Position numbers and translations under genes: made by a program. 64,000 nucleotides of DNA from an uncultured Marinococcus sp. (GTDB lineage Bacteria > Bacillota > Bacilli > Bacillales > Marinococcaceae), in assembly GCF_947493875.1 (NCBI RefSeq), contig NZ_CANLSU010000002.1:482920-546919 (forward strand), in the 5' to 3' direction. The first letter of the stretch is position 1. Every line of letters starts with the position of its first letter. Shown here one piece after another: positions 34,464 to 43,939 of this stretch. Under the pieces are notes generated by a model. That model saw only the letters and a list, made by a program, of their open reading frames with translations. It had not been told where the DNA came from and ran no database searches.

Positions 34464-35145
34464 ATGGGCAATAGCAGCAGCGGCCATTGCTGGTACGATA
34501 GCAGTATACGCTGCTTCCAAAAAGGCGTACCGGCGGCTTCCCGTTCCGCTGATGCTTCCAATCGTTACCGGCACCATTGTTATCATATTATTTTTATTGG
34601 TTTCCGGCATTCCATACAGTGTCTACATGAACGGCGGCCAGTGGATAGAATCGCTGCTCGGACCGGCAGTGGTGGCGCTGGCCTGTCCGCTTTATGAACA
34701 AAGGCACCTGTTAAAACGGTATCTGCTTCCAATCCTCAGTGGAATTGGGACAGGGGCAGTTATAGGTGTTGTTTCCGGGCTGGTGTTTACAGCAGTTGCT
34801 GGTGCGTCTAAAGAATGGACAGCAGCGGTGCTGCCTAAATCGGTAACGACCCCGGTAGCAATGGACATCACAACGACGCTCGGTGGCGATGCACCTTTAG
34901 CAGCAATGTTTGTTATGGTAGCGGGTATTGGCGGGGTAGTTGTTCATGCCAGGGTGATGAATGTGGCTGGCGTGACAGATCCGGTCGCAAAGGGAATAGG
35001 TATGGGCAGTGCAGCTCATGCCATAGGAACGGCCAAGTCGCTTGAAAACAGTGAAACGGAAGGGGCTGTCAGCTCGGTAGCTATGACAGTCAGCGCTGTC
35101 ATTGTTGCCTTTTTGGCTCCATTGGCAGGGAATTTATTCCTTTAA
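34456..35145 (+). CDS. LrgB/CidB-family membrane protein
   Basis: A 229-residue protein with about seven spans, the obligatory partner of the preceding CidA/LrgA protein. LGPAVVALACPLYEQRHLL near residue 69 and LPKSVTTPVAMDI near 125 are the conserved LrgB blocks. The start is GTG/ATG-type, with GAGGGGAGAGG overlapping the end of the upstream gene, which shows coupling. A pyruvate transporter role is inference from B. subtilis. Confidence 0.9.
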   Translation: MSEWAIAAAAIAGTIAVYAASKKAYRRLPVPLMLPIVTGTIVIILFLLVSGIPYSVYMNGGQWIESLLGPAVVALACPLYEQRHLLKRYLLPILSGIGTGAVIGVVSGLVFTAVAGASKEWTAAVLPKSVTTPVAMDITTTLGGDAPLAAMFVMVAGIGGVVVHARVMNVAGVTDPVAKGIGMGSAAHAIGTAKSLENSETEGAVSSVAMTVSAVIVAFLAPLAGNLFL

Positions 35146-35251
35146 CGTGAATAATGCGCAGACAATGACGATATTATAATAAAAGCGGAATTTCGCAGCT
35201 TTTTGCGCAGACACTGTGAAAATGCTGCGTTGGGGGAGAAGGGAGAGTTGA

Positions 35252-36175
35252 ATGGCTCAATTAATAAAAATGAAAGATTACGCTTCGCGTTATGAACATC
35301 ATTTTCTTCATCAAAATGCGGAATTTTTATCTGCGAAGCAGGCTTACTGGCAGCGGATGAAAACAGATTGGATGATCGCAAACAAATCGGGACCGAAGGC
35401 ACCGGAGGATGAACCGCTGGAGAAAAACAGCCGGATGGGAAAAGCAGTGAACCGGTTAAAATGGTGGAAGCATGAAGAGGAAGAAGAGGTGGAAATAACC
35501 GAGAGTGATGCCTATTTATTTTTTAAAGGGAAAACGCTCGAAGAACTAAAGGATATTTTTTACGATAACTGGTTTTTAACCCAATTGGAATGGGCGTCCT
35601 CCACCGTTTCTGAAATTTCGATGATGGATCCGAAATTAAAATATGACTATCGTCTTCGCACCCTGCTCCGGGAGCTCCCCGATACGTATTTTGTTATGTA
35701 TTATCCGGTATTTCATACAAAGCAGACAACAATGGAGGGCGCCATTACCATCGTCGGCCCTGTGGGAATAGACGTTATCCACATTTTAGAAGGCACGATG
35801 TACAGCGTATTCGAGCCAGCGGACAGCAGATTCTGGAAGGAATATGTGAACCAGAAGCAGCATACTTTTGTCAGCCCGGTGCTGGCATTAAAAAGAACAA
35901 TGAATGTAGTAGAAGCTGTATTAAAAAAAGCGGGGACAACCTTCCCCGCTCAGGCGACGGTTGTTTCTCCCGCTTCGATCATTGATAACCGTGAAATTTT
36001 ATATGCCCATACAGCAGACAAACGCGAATACAAACGGTGGATGGAAAAACGCATCACCAATCCATCCCCGGTGAAAAACCGGCAGCTGTTTTCTGCTGAA
36101 GCGCTTATGGAGCAGACGGCGACGGTTTCTGTACTCCGCAGCGAAATCTACTCTCCGGACGGGTACGGCGAATAA
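35252..36175 (+). CDS. Hypothetical protein, YtlQ-like by position
   Basis: A 307-residue cytoplasmic protein. A basic/aromatic N-terminal part with a charged linker (KWWKHEEEEEVEI near 71) is followed by an alpha/beta domain (about 90-300) with strands such as GAITIVGPVGIDVIHILEG. There is no signal peptide or span. It lies near thpR as ytlQ does in B. subtilis, but I recognise no domain with certainty; a nuclease-related (NERD-like) fold is one possibility. GGGAGAAGGGAG precedes the ATG. Confidence 0.65.
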   Translation: MAQLIKMKDYASRYEHHFLHQNAEFLSAKQAYWQRMKTDWMIANKSGPKAPEDEPLEKNSRMGKAVNRLKWWKHEEEEEVEITESDAYLFFKGKTLEELKDIFYDNWFLTQLEWASSTVSEISMMDPKLKYDYRLRTLLRELPDTYFVMYYPVFHTKQTTMEGAITIVGPVGIDVIHILEGTMYSVFEPADSRFWKEYVNQKQHTFVSPVLALKRTMNVVEAVLKKAGTTFPAQATVVSPASIIDNREILYAHTADKREYKRWMEKRITNPSPVKNRQLFSAEALMEQTATVSVLRSEIYSPDGYGE

Positions 36176-36181
36176 AGGGTA

Positions 36182-37051
36182 CTATAGAAAAACAATCGTT
36201 TTATTGTCATCGACAATAACACGGTCTTCTGCATGCCAGGTAACGGCCCTTGCCAGCGCAATTTTTTCAGCGTTGCGCCCGGTAACTTTTAAATCATTGG
36301 CGTTGTACTGGTGATTAACCCGAAGCACGTCCTGCTCAATAATCGGTCCTTCATCCAGGTCATTGGTCACGTAATGGGCCGTAGCACCGATTAGCTTCAC
36401 CCCGCGCTCGAAAGCCTGCCTGTAAGGATTAGCTCCGATAAAGGCCGGGAGAAATGAGTGGTGAATATTAATGATTTTTGCGGGGTAGTGAGCAACAAAA
36501 TCCGGCGACAATATTTGCATATACCGGGCCAGGACAAGAAAGTCAATCGGGTACTGCTCCAGTGTACGCAGTATTTTATTTTCTGCTTCCGGCTTGGCGT
36601 TTTTTTCTATCGGTATATGATAAAAAGGAATTTCATAGCTTTCCACTACATTTTTCAGCGTCGTATGGTTACTGATAACGCAGCTGATATGAATAGGCAG
36701 TTCCCCTGAACGCCATCTCCATAATAATTCTGTTAAACAATGATCTTCCTTTGAGATGAAAATCGCAACACTTTTTTTGCGGTCTTCGCGCTCTAACGAC
36801 CATTCCATGCCGAAATGCTCAGCAATAGGAAGAAATTCTTCTTTTACCTGATAAAATTTGTCCGGGAACGAAGAGATGGAAAAGACAATTCTCATAAAAA
36901 AACGTCCGCCTTCCGGATCGTTTGTATGCTGTGCAGAATGAATAATATTGGCACCATGCTGGTGCAGAAAATCAGAAATAGCGGCTACGATTCCCGGCTG
37001 GTCCGGGCATGTAATCAGCAGCCGGCCATTACCGGACGAGCGGTCTGGCAT
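36182..37051 (-). CDS. purU: Formyltetrahydrofolate deformylase
   Basis: A 289-residue enzyme that hydrolyses 10-formyl-THF to formate and THF, balancing the one-carbon pool. N-terminal ACT domain (CPDQPGIVAAISDFLHQHGANI) and C-terminal formyltransferase domain with the catalytic Asn-His pair in INIHHSFLPAFIGANPY and the Asp in DLDEGPIIEQD. It ends 6 bases from the stop of the preceding plus-strand gene. GGAGG lies before the ATG. Confidence 0.95.
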   Translation of the reverse strand: MPDRSSGNGRLLITCPDQPGIVAAISDFLHQHGANIIHSAQHTNDPEGGRFFMRIVFSISSFPDKFYQVKEEFLPIAEHFGMEWSLEREDRKKSVAIFISKEDHCLTELLWRWRSGELPIHISCVISNHTTLKNVVESYEIPFYHIPIEKNAKPEAENKILRTLEQYPIDFLVLARYMQILSPDFVAHYPAKIINIHHSFLPAFIGANPYRQAFERGVKLIGATAHYVTNDLDEGPIIEQDVLRVNHQYNANDLKVTGRNAEKIALARAVTWHAEDRVIVDDNKTIVFL

Positions 37052-37396
37052 AGTAATGTCCTCCTTCAGATAAGCAGTTGCCCTGTAATAATGAACGGAA
37101 TTACTATACCACTCTGAATGATGGAAAAAAAGGGTAAGCTACGAAGATGGCTGAAATGGAAGATACTCGGAAAAATAGGAGCTGAGAGCTCGGTCACAAG
37201 CATTTTGGTCGATTGACTTATAAATTCAATGTTTGCTATTATTAAGAACGATTCGCTGTAAAATTAAAAACGTAAACAGAAACACTTTTACCCGCACGAG
37301 AAGTAGAGGAGATCATTTCATAGAGGGTATTTTATACATACAATTAAATAAAACAAGACAAGCATGGGAATAAAATATTGTTAAAAAGGATCGGCT
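37052..37396. other. Divergent region between purU and ytmP
   Basis: 345 bases without a supported gene. It holds a plus-strand promoter TTGACT (37213-37218), 18 bases, TATTAT (37237-37242), which would give ytmP a leader of about 150 bases. In B. subtilis the small gene ytzH lies here; I found no frame with a start and ribosome site to match it. Confidence 0.5.
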
Positions 37397-38233
37397 ATGA
37401 AATATTCAGACCACTATGACAGATCGAAGGTGAAAGTATTGGAACTGCTGATGGGAGACGGATGGACGATTGAACCAGCCGGTGGCTCTTCAGGAGAAGC
37501 GTACCTCGCGCGTGCCGGGGAACAAGTGTTATTTCTGAAAAGAAATTCTTCTCCATTTCTTGCTGTGCTTTCGGCAGAAGGAATAGTGCCTAAGCTGCTT
37601 TGGACAAAGCGCCAGGCTAACGGTGACGTAATTACCGCTCAGCGCTGGGTTGACGGCCGTGAATTAACAGGCGGTGATATGGATAATACACGGGTGGCCC
37701 AGCTGTTATCAAAAATTCATTCGTCGAGCGAACTGCTGGACATGTTTATGAGAATAGGAAACCATGCCCGCACGCCGGAAGCAACAATCGCTGTATTAAA
37801 AGAGCAGCAGGAGCAGCTTCCCTATATTACGACTTCAATGGCAGGTGCTCTTGAAGAGCTTGCAGGGACCTCCGGTGAAGTCCAGCCTCCCCGTCTCGTT
37901 GTCTGTCACGGTGATATGAACCATAATAATTGGATGTTTGATGCCAACGGGGATTTGTACTTAGTGGACTGGGACAATGCCACAGTCAGCGACCCAGCTC
38001 TTGATTTGGCTCTGATTTTGTATGAATATATTCCAAGAGAAGAATGGGACGGCTGGCTGCAGGGATACGGTCTTTCCTTAACTTCCCACTTACTAAGGCG
38101 GATGCGCTGGCAGATTATCAGCCACCTGCTTGATCACGCCCAGCAGGCAATGCTTACGAACCGGATAAAAGAAGCAGAGTTTTATAAAAAACAGCTTGAA
38201 GCAGTGTTGGACCGGGACTCATTGCAAATATAA
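37397..38233 (+). CDS. ytmP: Phosphotransferase-family protein YtmP
   Basis: An aminoglycoside phosphotransferase/choline-kinase-like protein of 278 residues. The catalytic loop is VCHGDMNHNNWMFD near residue 172 (HGDxxxxN) and the metal site is LVDWDNATVSDPALDLA near 193. Substrate unknown. The pair ytmP-trmB is conserved in Bacillaceae. AAAGGATC precedes the ATG. Confidence 0.9.
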   Translation: MKYSDHYDRSKVKVLELLMGDGWTIEPAGGSSGEAYLARAGEQVLFLKRNSSPFLAVLSAEGIVPKLLWTKRQANGDVITAQRWVDGRELTGGDMDNTRVAQLLSKIHSSSELLDMFMRIGNHARTPEATIAVLKEQQEQLPYITTSMAGALEELAGTSGEVQPPRLVVCHGDMNHNNWMFDANGDLYLVDWDNATVSDPALDLALILYEYIPREEWDGWLQGYGLSLTSHLLRRMRWQIISHLLDHAQQAMLTNRIKEAEFYKKQLEAVLDRDSLQI

Positions 38234-38273
38234 AAATCCGCTGGAACGTCACTGCGTTTTCAGCGGATTTTGT
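38233..38273 (+). terminator. Terminator between ytmP and trmB
   Basis: A perfect 11-bp stem AAAATCCGCTG/CAGCGGATTTT with a 17-base loop. trmB therefore probably has its own promoter or depends on read-through. Confidence 0.75.
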
Positions 38274-38318
38274 ATGTTAAATATATAGTTATTATATGAA
38301 GAAAGAGGGAAAAGTACG

Positions 38319-38960
38319 ATGAGACTCCGTCATAAGCCTTGGGCTCACGAGTTTTTACAGGAACACCCGGAGCTGGTGGTCACAAAAGCGGAACAGGTGA
38401 ATAAAAACTGGAAAAAAAGGTTTGGAAATGACCAGCCTGTCCATTTGGAAGTAGGTACAGGCAAAGGTAAATACTTAAGTGATAATAGTATCAAGCATCC
38501 GGACATTAATTTTATCGGAATGGAAATGTATGAAAGTGTTCTTGCGACAGGGGTCCAGCGTGCTTTATTCAAGCAGCCGGAAAATCTTGCTTTCATACAC
38601 GGGGATGTGCGCCATTTAATGGAATATTTTGAGCCTTCTTCCGTGGAAACTCTTTATATTAACTTTACCGATCCCTGGCCGAAAAAGCGCCATGAAAAGC
38701 GCCGGCTGACGCATCCTGATTTTCTGGAGTTATATAAACAGATTCTGGTGCCCGGGGGCACGGTGCAGATGAAAACTGACAATCAGGGGCTGTTTGAATA
38801 TTCCCTTTCCTCTCTTTCCACCTTCGGTTTTGCTTTGAGAAAAGTGCGTCTTCACCTCCATGAAAGTGAAGAAGCAAAAGGAAATGTGATGACAGAATAT
38901 GAAGAGAAATTTTATGCGAAGGGAGAGCCTATTTACTTTACAGAAGCGGTAAGGCCGTAA
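38319..38960 (+). CDS. trmB: tRNA (guanine-N7-)-methyltransferase
   Basis: A 213-residue SAM enzyme that methylates G46 of tRNA. SAM motif VHLEVGTGKGKYL near residue 45, and the family's PWPKKRHEKRRLTHPDFL near 118 that binds tRNA. Full length. AAAGAGGG precedes the ATG. Confidence 0.96.
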   Translation: MRLRHKPWAHEFLQEHPELVVTKAEQVNKNWKKRFGNDQPVHLEVGTGKGKYLSDNSIKHPDINFIGMEMYESVLATGVQRALFKQPENLAFIHGDVRHLMEYFEPSSVETLYINFTDPWPKKRHEKRRLTHPDFLELYKQILVPGGTVQMKTDNQGLFEYSLSSLSTFGFALRKVRLHLHESEEAKGNVMTEYEEKFYAKGEPIYFTEAVRP

Positions 38961-39006
38961 TGCGGGTGATAGGCGCTTTCTTTTAGGAAAAGGAGGCACT
39001 GCTGTC

Positions 39007-39861
39007 ATGAATCAGTTAACCATTGGTAATTATACAATTACATGGCTTGAAGGCGGAGTGACCAACATGGATGGGGGAGCTGTGTTCGGGGTGGTCCCAA
39101 AACCCCTCTGGTCCAAAAAATATCCGGTGAATGATAACAATCAGGTGCCGATGCCGACCGATCCGCTGCTTATTCAGGGCGAGGGCAGAAACATACTGGT
39201 TGATGCTGGCCTCGGAAATGGCCGGCTCAGCAAAAAGCAGCAGCGGAACTACGGCGTAACGGAAGAATCCAATGTTGAGCAGAGCTTGAGGGATATGAAC
39301 CTTTACGCCTCGGATATTGATGCTGTATTGATGACGCACATGCACTTTGATCATGCTTCGGGGCTTGCCCGTGAGGAACAGGGACAGAGTGTTCCGGTGT
39401 TTCGAAATGCTGTCATTCATGTATCGGAAACGGAGTGGGAGGAAATGAAAAATCCAAACATCCGTTCAGAAAATACGTACTGGGAAAAGAACTGGAAGCC
39501 GGTAGCCCACCAGGTGGAGACGTTTGAGTCAGAGCTTCAGCTTACCGAAAATATACGGATGGTTCATACGGGCGGCCACAGCGCCGGAATGAGCATTATC
39601 CTGATTGAAGATGAAAGCAGCACGCTGATTCATATGGCCGATAATATGCCGACGCATGCCCATCAGAATGTTCTCTGGGTGACGGCTTATGATGACTACC
39701 CGATGGATTCGGTGTATATGAAAGAACACTACATGAACTGGGGCTGCCAGCGTCATGCATGGTTTACGTTCTACCACGATGAACTGTATCGTGCTTTGAA
39801 GTTTAACCCCTCGGGAGAAGTGGTTGAAGCAGTAACCCGGGAAAAGCTGAATAACAGCTGA
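39007..39861 (+). CDS. ytnP: Metallo-beta-lactamase-fold lactonase YtnP
   Basis: A 284-residue metal hydrolase with the zinc motif HMHFDHASG near residue 107, followed by the later His in GGHSAGM near 196 and Asp in HMADNMP. B. subtilis YtnP hydrolyses lactones, including N-acyl-homoserine lactones, and interferes with Streptomyces signalling. Cytoplasmic; AAAGGAGG precedes the ATG, and it ends at a terminator. Confidence 0.92.
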   Translation: MNQLTIGNYTITWLEGGVTNMDGGAVFGVVPKPLWSKKYPVNDNNQVPMPTDPLLIQGEGRNILVDAGLGNGRLSKKQQRNYGVTEESNVEQSLRDMNLYASDIDAVLMTHMHFDHASGLAREEQGQSVPVFRNAVIHVSETEWEEMKNPNIRSENTYWEKNWKPVAHQVETFESELQLTENIRMVHTGGHSAGMSIILIEDESSTLIHMADNMPTHAHQNVLWVTAYDDYPMDSVYMKEHYMNWGCQRHAWFTFYHDELYRALKFNPSGEVVEAVTREKLNNS

Positions 39862-39881
39862 TAACATTTATATACCTTCGC

Positions 39882-39914
39882 GCACGTCTCTGAAAAAAGG
39901 GACGTGCTTTTTTG
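39882..39914 (+). terminator. Terminator after ytnP
   Basis: GCACGTC/GACGTGC stem with 12-base loop, then T6. Confidence 0.85.
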
Positions 39915-39975
39915 TGCTGAAATACAGGACAACACCAAAAGCATAAAATGTCATTTTCAATCAAAAAACAAAAAT

Positions 39976-40030
39976 AATTGATTGTTTTTGAATAAAATTG
40001 ATTGATTATGATTAAGTAAGCGTGTACAAT
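39976..40030 (+). promoter_or_regulatory. Promoter and candidate FruR operator of the fructose operon
   Basis: TTGATT (40002-40007), 17 bases, TACAAT (40025-40030) is a sound sigma-A promoter. AATTGATTG occurs twice, at 39976-39984 and 39996-40004, 20 bases apart (two helical turns), the second copy overlapping the -35. This is the expected layout for binding of the DeoR-type FruR encoded next. Confidence 0.6.
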
Positions 40031-40054
40031 GAAGTTAATCAAACAAACAGACGC

Positions 40055-40068
40055 AGAAAACGATCAAA
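40055..40068. promoter_or_regulatory. Possible cre site in the fruR leader
   Basis: AGAAAACGATCAAA fits TGWAANCGNTNWCA at 12 of 14 positions (mismatches at 1 and 13) and lies about 20-30 bases after the predicted transcription start. Confidence 0.35.
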
Positions 40069-40123
40069 GCTTTCGCATATGTCTGTTGCTTTTACGGCGG
40101 AGCCGGAGAGGAGAGAGAATAGA

Positions 40124-40879
40124 ATGCTTCACACGGAGCGCAGGGAAACAATCATCGAGATTTTAAAAACTAAAGATACTGCCTCCATTCATGAGCTGGT
40201 GGAATTAACCGGTGCTTCAGAAGCAACAGTTCGAAGAGACTTATCCAAACTGGAATCTGATGAGCAGATTAAACGGATACACGGAGGAGCTTCTCTCTCC
40301 AGGCGCCGCCGAAATGAGCCGACTATCGCAGAAAAGAGCAGCGTAAACCAGTGGGAAAAGAAAAAGATTGCAGAGGCTGCAGCATCCCTGCTTGAACCTG
40401 GCGAGTGCCTTTTTTTAGACGCCGGGACGACGACCCTGGAGATGATTCCTTATTTGGCGGACCGGGATCTTGTCGTAGTGACCAATGGTATTCCGCATGT
40501 GCCGCTTTTGCTTGAAAGAGGCATTGAAACGTACGTTATCGGAGGCAAAGGCAAGCAGGGAACAGGGGCACTGGTAGGAATTAAAGCTATAGAAGCACTA
40601 AAGGAATTTTGTTTTGACGCCTGCTTTCTAGGCATTAATGGCGTACATCCCGTTCACGGGTATACAACCCCGGATCCGGATGAAGCAGTGGTTAAACGGA
40701 CAGCGCTCGACCTTGCGGAAAGGAGCTACGTGCTGGCAGATCATTCGAAGATTGGTTCCATTACGTTTGCAAACATTGGTGAACTTGCTTTAGCGGAAGT
40801 GATTACGTCGGACAGACTGCGGGACGATGAACGGACAAACTTGAAGAAATACACAGATGTGAAGGTCGTGAGTACATGA
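40124..40879 (+). CDS. fruR: DeoR-family repressor of fructose use
   Basis: A 251-residue regulator with an N-terminal DeoR helix-turn-helix (RRETIIEILKTKDTASIHELVELTGASEATVRRDL) and a C-terminal sugar-phosphate sensor of the isomerase-like fold (DAGTTTLEMIPYL). It probably represses this operon until fructose 1-phosphate is bound. GGAGAGGAGAG precedes ATG 40124; the frame is open 34 codons before that. Its stop overlaps the fruK start (ATGA). Confidence 0.92.
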   Translation: MLHTERRETIIEILKTKDTASIHELVELTGASEATVRRDLSKLESDEQIKRIHGGASLSRRRRNEPTIAEKSSVNQWEKKKIAEAAASLLEPGECLFLDAGTTTLEMIPYLADRDLVVVTNGIPHVPLLLERGIETYVIGGKGKQGTGALVGIKAIEALKEFCFDACFLGINGVHPVHGYTTPDPDEAVVKRTALDLAERSYVLADHSKIGSITFANIGELALAEVITSDRLRDDERTNLKKYTDVKVVST

Positions 40880-41814
40880 TATGCACAGTAACGCTGAACC
40901 CGGCGATTGATTACGTGATAGAGCTGGAAGAGTTTATTCCGGGCAGTATCCACCGCTCGAAAAATGATTTGAAATATCCGGGGGGCAAAGGTATTAACGT
41001 TTCGAGAGTGCTGCAAAGACTCGGACAACAGTCTACTGCATTGGGTTTTGTAGGCGGCTTTACCGGCCGTTATATTGAAGAAAGCCTGGATAACGAAAAT
41101 ATCCAAACAGATTTTGTGCAGGTGGAAGAGGACACAAGAATTAATGTTAAAATTCGCGGCGGTCAGGAATCAGAAATTAACGGGGCTTCCCCGGGCGTCT
41201 CGCGCGAAGATGTGGAAGCGCTGTATCAGAAGCTGGATGTGCTTACGCAGGAAGACGAATTAATACTCGCGGGCAGCGTGCCTTCTTCTCTTTCTCACAG
41301 CATTTATCTGGACATGATGGAGCGGGTGAAAAATAAAGGAGTCCGGGTATATTTGGACACGAGCGGAGAAGCGCTCGGCGAGGCATTGAAAGGCCGTCCT
41401 TATTTCGTTAAGCCGAACCATCTTGAACTGGCAGAATTGTACGAAGTGGAAGTAAACAGCGTAGAAGACGCTGCGGTATATGGCCGAAAGCTTCTGGAGG
41501 ATTTTGATATTGAACACGTGGTTATCTCGATGGCAGGAGAAGGAGCGGTATATATTAATAAATCGCAAACCCTCCATGCTTCCGTGCCAAAACAAAAAGC
41601 CGTGAATTCCGTTGGAGCAGGGGATTCCCTGGTTGCTGGATTCGCTGCCGGAATTACGGAACGTCTGGCTCCGGATCAGGTGCTGAACAAAGCAGTAGCT
41701 TCCGGAAGCGCTACCGCGTTTTCGGAAACATTCTGTACGAAAGAAGAAGTAGAAGAGCTAAGTCAGAAAATAACTATTCGTTCGCTGGAGAGCGAAGAAA
41801 CCAATCAAGCTTAA
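40876..41814 (+). CDS. fruK: 1-phosphofructokinase
   Basis: A 312-residue PfkB-family kinase that phosphorylates fructose 1-phosphate to the 1,6-bisphosphate. PfkB motifs: KYPGGKGINVSRVL near residue 34 and VNSVGAGDSLVAGFAAG near 246, with the catalytic Asp in GAGDS. Middle gene of fruR-fruK-fruA; overlaps fruR by four bases. Confidence 0.96.
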   Translation: MICTVTLNPAIDYVIELEEFIPGSIHRSKNDLKYPGGKGINVSRVLQRLGQQSTALGFVGGFTGRYIEESLDNENIQTDFVQVEEDTRINVKIRGGQESEINGASPGVSREDVEALYQKLDVLTQEDELILAGSVPSSLSHSIYLDMMERVKNKGVRVYLDTSGEALGEALKGRPYFVKPNHLELAELYEVEVNSVEDAAVYGRKLLEDFDIEHVVISMAGEGAVYINKSQTLHASVPKQKAVNSVGAGDSLVAGFAAGITERLAPDQVLNKAVASGSATAFSETFCTKEEVEELSQKITIRSLESEETNQA

Positions 41815-41827
41815 AGGGGTGAGCAGA

Positions 41828-43840
41828 ATGAAAATTACAGATCTATTAAAAAGAGATACCGTGCTGCTTTCGCTGTCTTCGACAGACAAAGCCGGAGTGA
41901 TTGATGAACTGGTAAACAAGCTTGACACTGCCGGCCGCTTAAATGACCGACAGGCTTTTAAGGAAGCGATTGAAAAAAGAGAATCAGAGAGCTCAACCGG
42001 TATCGGCGAAGGCATCGCTATTCCTCACGCAAAGACAGGCGCTGTAGATACACCGGCCATTGCATTCGGCCGTTCCCAGGAAGGCGCAGATTATGAATCA
42101 CTGGACGGCCAGCCGGCACATCTGTTTTTCATGATTGCAGCGACAGAAGGAGCGAACGAAGCACATTTAACTACATTGTCCCGTTTATCTACGCTGCTGA
42201 TGGATGAAAACTTCCGCCAGGATCTCTTGAATGCAGAATCCGAAGACGAGATTATGGCGGCTGTGGACGCAAAAGAACGAGACAAGCTTGGAAGCGATGA
42301 GGAAGAAGAGACAGAAGCTTCTTCAGCCCAGGCTGCCGGAGACAGCAGCACACCAAGAATTCTTGCAGTAACCGGCTGCCCGACGGGTATCGCCCACACG
42401 TATATGGCAGCAGATGCGCTTAAGGATAAGGCAAAGGAGCTTGGTGTTTCCATTAAAGTGGAAACGAACGGATCCGGTGGGGTTAAAAACCGCCTCACCT
42501 CTGAAGAAATTGCAAATGCGGAAGCAATTATCGTAGCCTCTGATACAAAAATTGAAATGGAACGCTTTGACGGCAAACCGCTTTTATCCACGAAGGTAAC
42601 GGATGGAATCCGTAAACCGGAGCAGCTGATCAACCAGGCTGCGAACGGTGAATTTTCGAGATACCGGGGCTCTGGAAGAAGCTCTTCGTCGGATGACGAA
42701 CCGGCTTCCACCGGCGGTGGAGGCGGTGCAAAAGCCGTTGGTAATGCTATTTACCGCCACCTGATGAACGGGGTTTCGAACATGCTGCCATTCGTTATCG
42801 GCGGCGGGATTCTTATCGCACTTTCTTTCTTCTGGGGAATTAACTCGGCGGATCCTGAAAGTGACCAGTTTAATGGATTTGCCCAGGCCCTGAATGCGAT
42901 AGGCGGCCAATATGCCTTTGGGTTATTTGTAGCAGTGCTTGCCGGCTTTATCGGTATGAGCATCGCAGACCGTCCTGGCTTTATGCCGGCAATGATTGGT
43001 GGCTTCATGTCGACTCAGGGCATTCCGGGAGCTGAGAACGCCACAGCCGGTTTCCTTGGCGGTATTATTGCCGGTTTCCTCGGCGGGTATGTTGCTCTTG
43101 GTGTGAAGAAGGCTATGTCTGGACTTCCACAGGTACTTGATGGAATTAAAACGATTCTATTTTATCCAGTAATAAACATTTTGATCACTGGTCTTCTGAT
43201 GTATTATGTGTTTATTACACCAGTTGCTTTCCTGAATACAGCTCTTCAGGACTGGATCACAGGCCTTGGTACAAGCAACCTGGTACTGCTTGGAATCCTG
43301 CTTGGCGGCATGATGGCAATCGATATGGGCGGACCGTTCAATAAAGCGGCCTTCACTGTCGGTGTAGCCTTAATCGGACAGGGTATTTATGCCCCGCACG
43401 CAGCAGTAATGGCTGGTGGAATGGTGCCTCCGCTTGGTATTGCGCTTGCGGTCACGTTCTTTAAGAACCGTTTTCCGAAAGAGCAGCGTTCGGCTGGGTA
43501 TACAAACTATGCACTCGGGTCATTTTTCATTACAGAGGGTGCTATTCCATTTGCGGCCTCGGACCCTCTCCGGGTGATTCCTTCCATCGTTACTGGCTCT
43601 GCAGTAGCAGGCGGTCTGGCCATGTTCTTTAACGTGGAACTGCTTGCCCCGCACGGAGGATTTCTCGTATTCTTCCTGAATGCTGTCCAGGGCGGCGGGG
43701 TTTTCCTATACTTCCTCGCGATTCTTATTGGATCACTCGTGACCATGGTTATGCTGGCGATTTTGAAGAAACCGCTGGAGCAGTCGAAAAACGAAGTACA
43801 GGATTACAAGGACTCCAAAGAGAAAAAAGAAGCATCGTAA
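41828..43840 (+). CDS. fruA: PTS fructose transporter, IIABC fused
   Basis: A 670-residue membrane permease that takes up fructose with phosphorylation at C1. Order: EIIA (1-150, phospho-His in AIPHAKTGAVD near 63), linker rich in Glu and Ser, EIIB (about 175-275, phospho-Cys in VTGCPTGIAHTYMAAD), then EIIC (about 310-655) with roughly ten spans and the GMMAIDMGGPFNKAAF block. AAAGGGGTG precedes ATG 41828. Fed by PEP via HPr; the product goes to FruK. Confidence 0.96.
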   Translation: MKITDLLKRDTVLLSLSSTDKAGVIDELVNKLDTAGRLNDRQAFKEAIEKRESESSTGIGEGIAIPHAKTGAVDTPAIAFGRSQEGADYESLDGQPAHLFFMIAATEGANEAHLTTLSRLSTLLMDENFRQDLLNAESEDEIMAAVDAKERDKLGSDEEEETEASSAQAAGDSSTPRILAVTGCPTGIAHTYMAADALKDKAKELGVSIKVETNGSGGVKNRLTSEEIANAEAIIVASDTKIEMERFDGKPLLSTKVTDGIRKPEQLINQAANGEFSRYRGSGRSSSSDDEPASTGGGGGAKAVGNAIYRHLMNGVSNMLPFVIGGGILIALSFFWGINSADPESDQFNGFAQALNAIGGQYAFGLFVAVLAGFIGMSIADRPGFMPAMIGGFMSTQGIPGAENATAGFLGGIIAGFLGGYVALGVKKAMSGLPQVLDGIKTILFYPVINILITGLLMYYVFITPVAFLNTALQDWITGLGTSNLVLLGILLGGMMAIDMGGPFNKAAFTVGVALIGQGIYAPHAAVMAGGMVPPLGIALAVTFFKNRFPKEQRSAGYTNYALGSFFITEGAIPFAASDPLRVIPSIVTGSAVAGGLAMFFNVELLAPHGGFLVFFLNAVQGGGVFLYFLAILIGSLVTMVMLAILKKPLEQSKNEVQDYKDSKEKKEAS

Positions 43841-43848
43841 TTAATACA

Positions 43849-43883
43849 AAAGAGAGGCTGCTACCTACGCAGCCTCTCTTTTG
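43849..43883 (+). terminator. Terminator of the fructose operon
   Basis: AAAGAGAGGCTGC with GCAGCCTCTCTTT, 13 bp, with T-rich tail. Confidence 0.9.
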
Positions 43884-43896
43884 TTTCGATGGAAAT

Positions 43897-43931
43897 AAAA
43901 AGCCCCGGCCCTTTTTGAAGGGCCCGGGGCT
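43897..43931 (-). terminator. Terminator of ytzB
   Basis: On the minus strand AGCCCCGGGCCC pairs with GGGCCGGGGCT and is followed by TTTTTA. Confidence 0.85.
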
Positions 43932-43939
43932 ATGTTGAA

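Noticed and set aside
37250..37396. ytzH homologue upstream of ytmP
   Set aside because: No frame with a start codon, ribosome site and suitable length exists in this gap.
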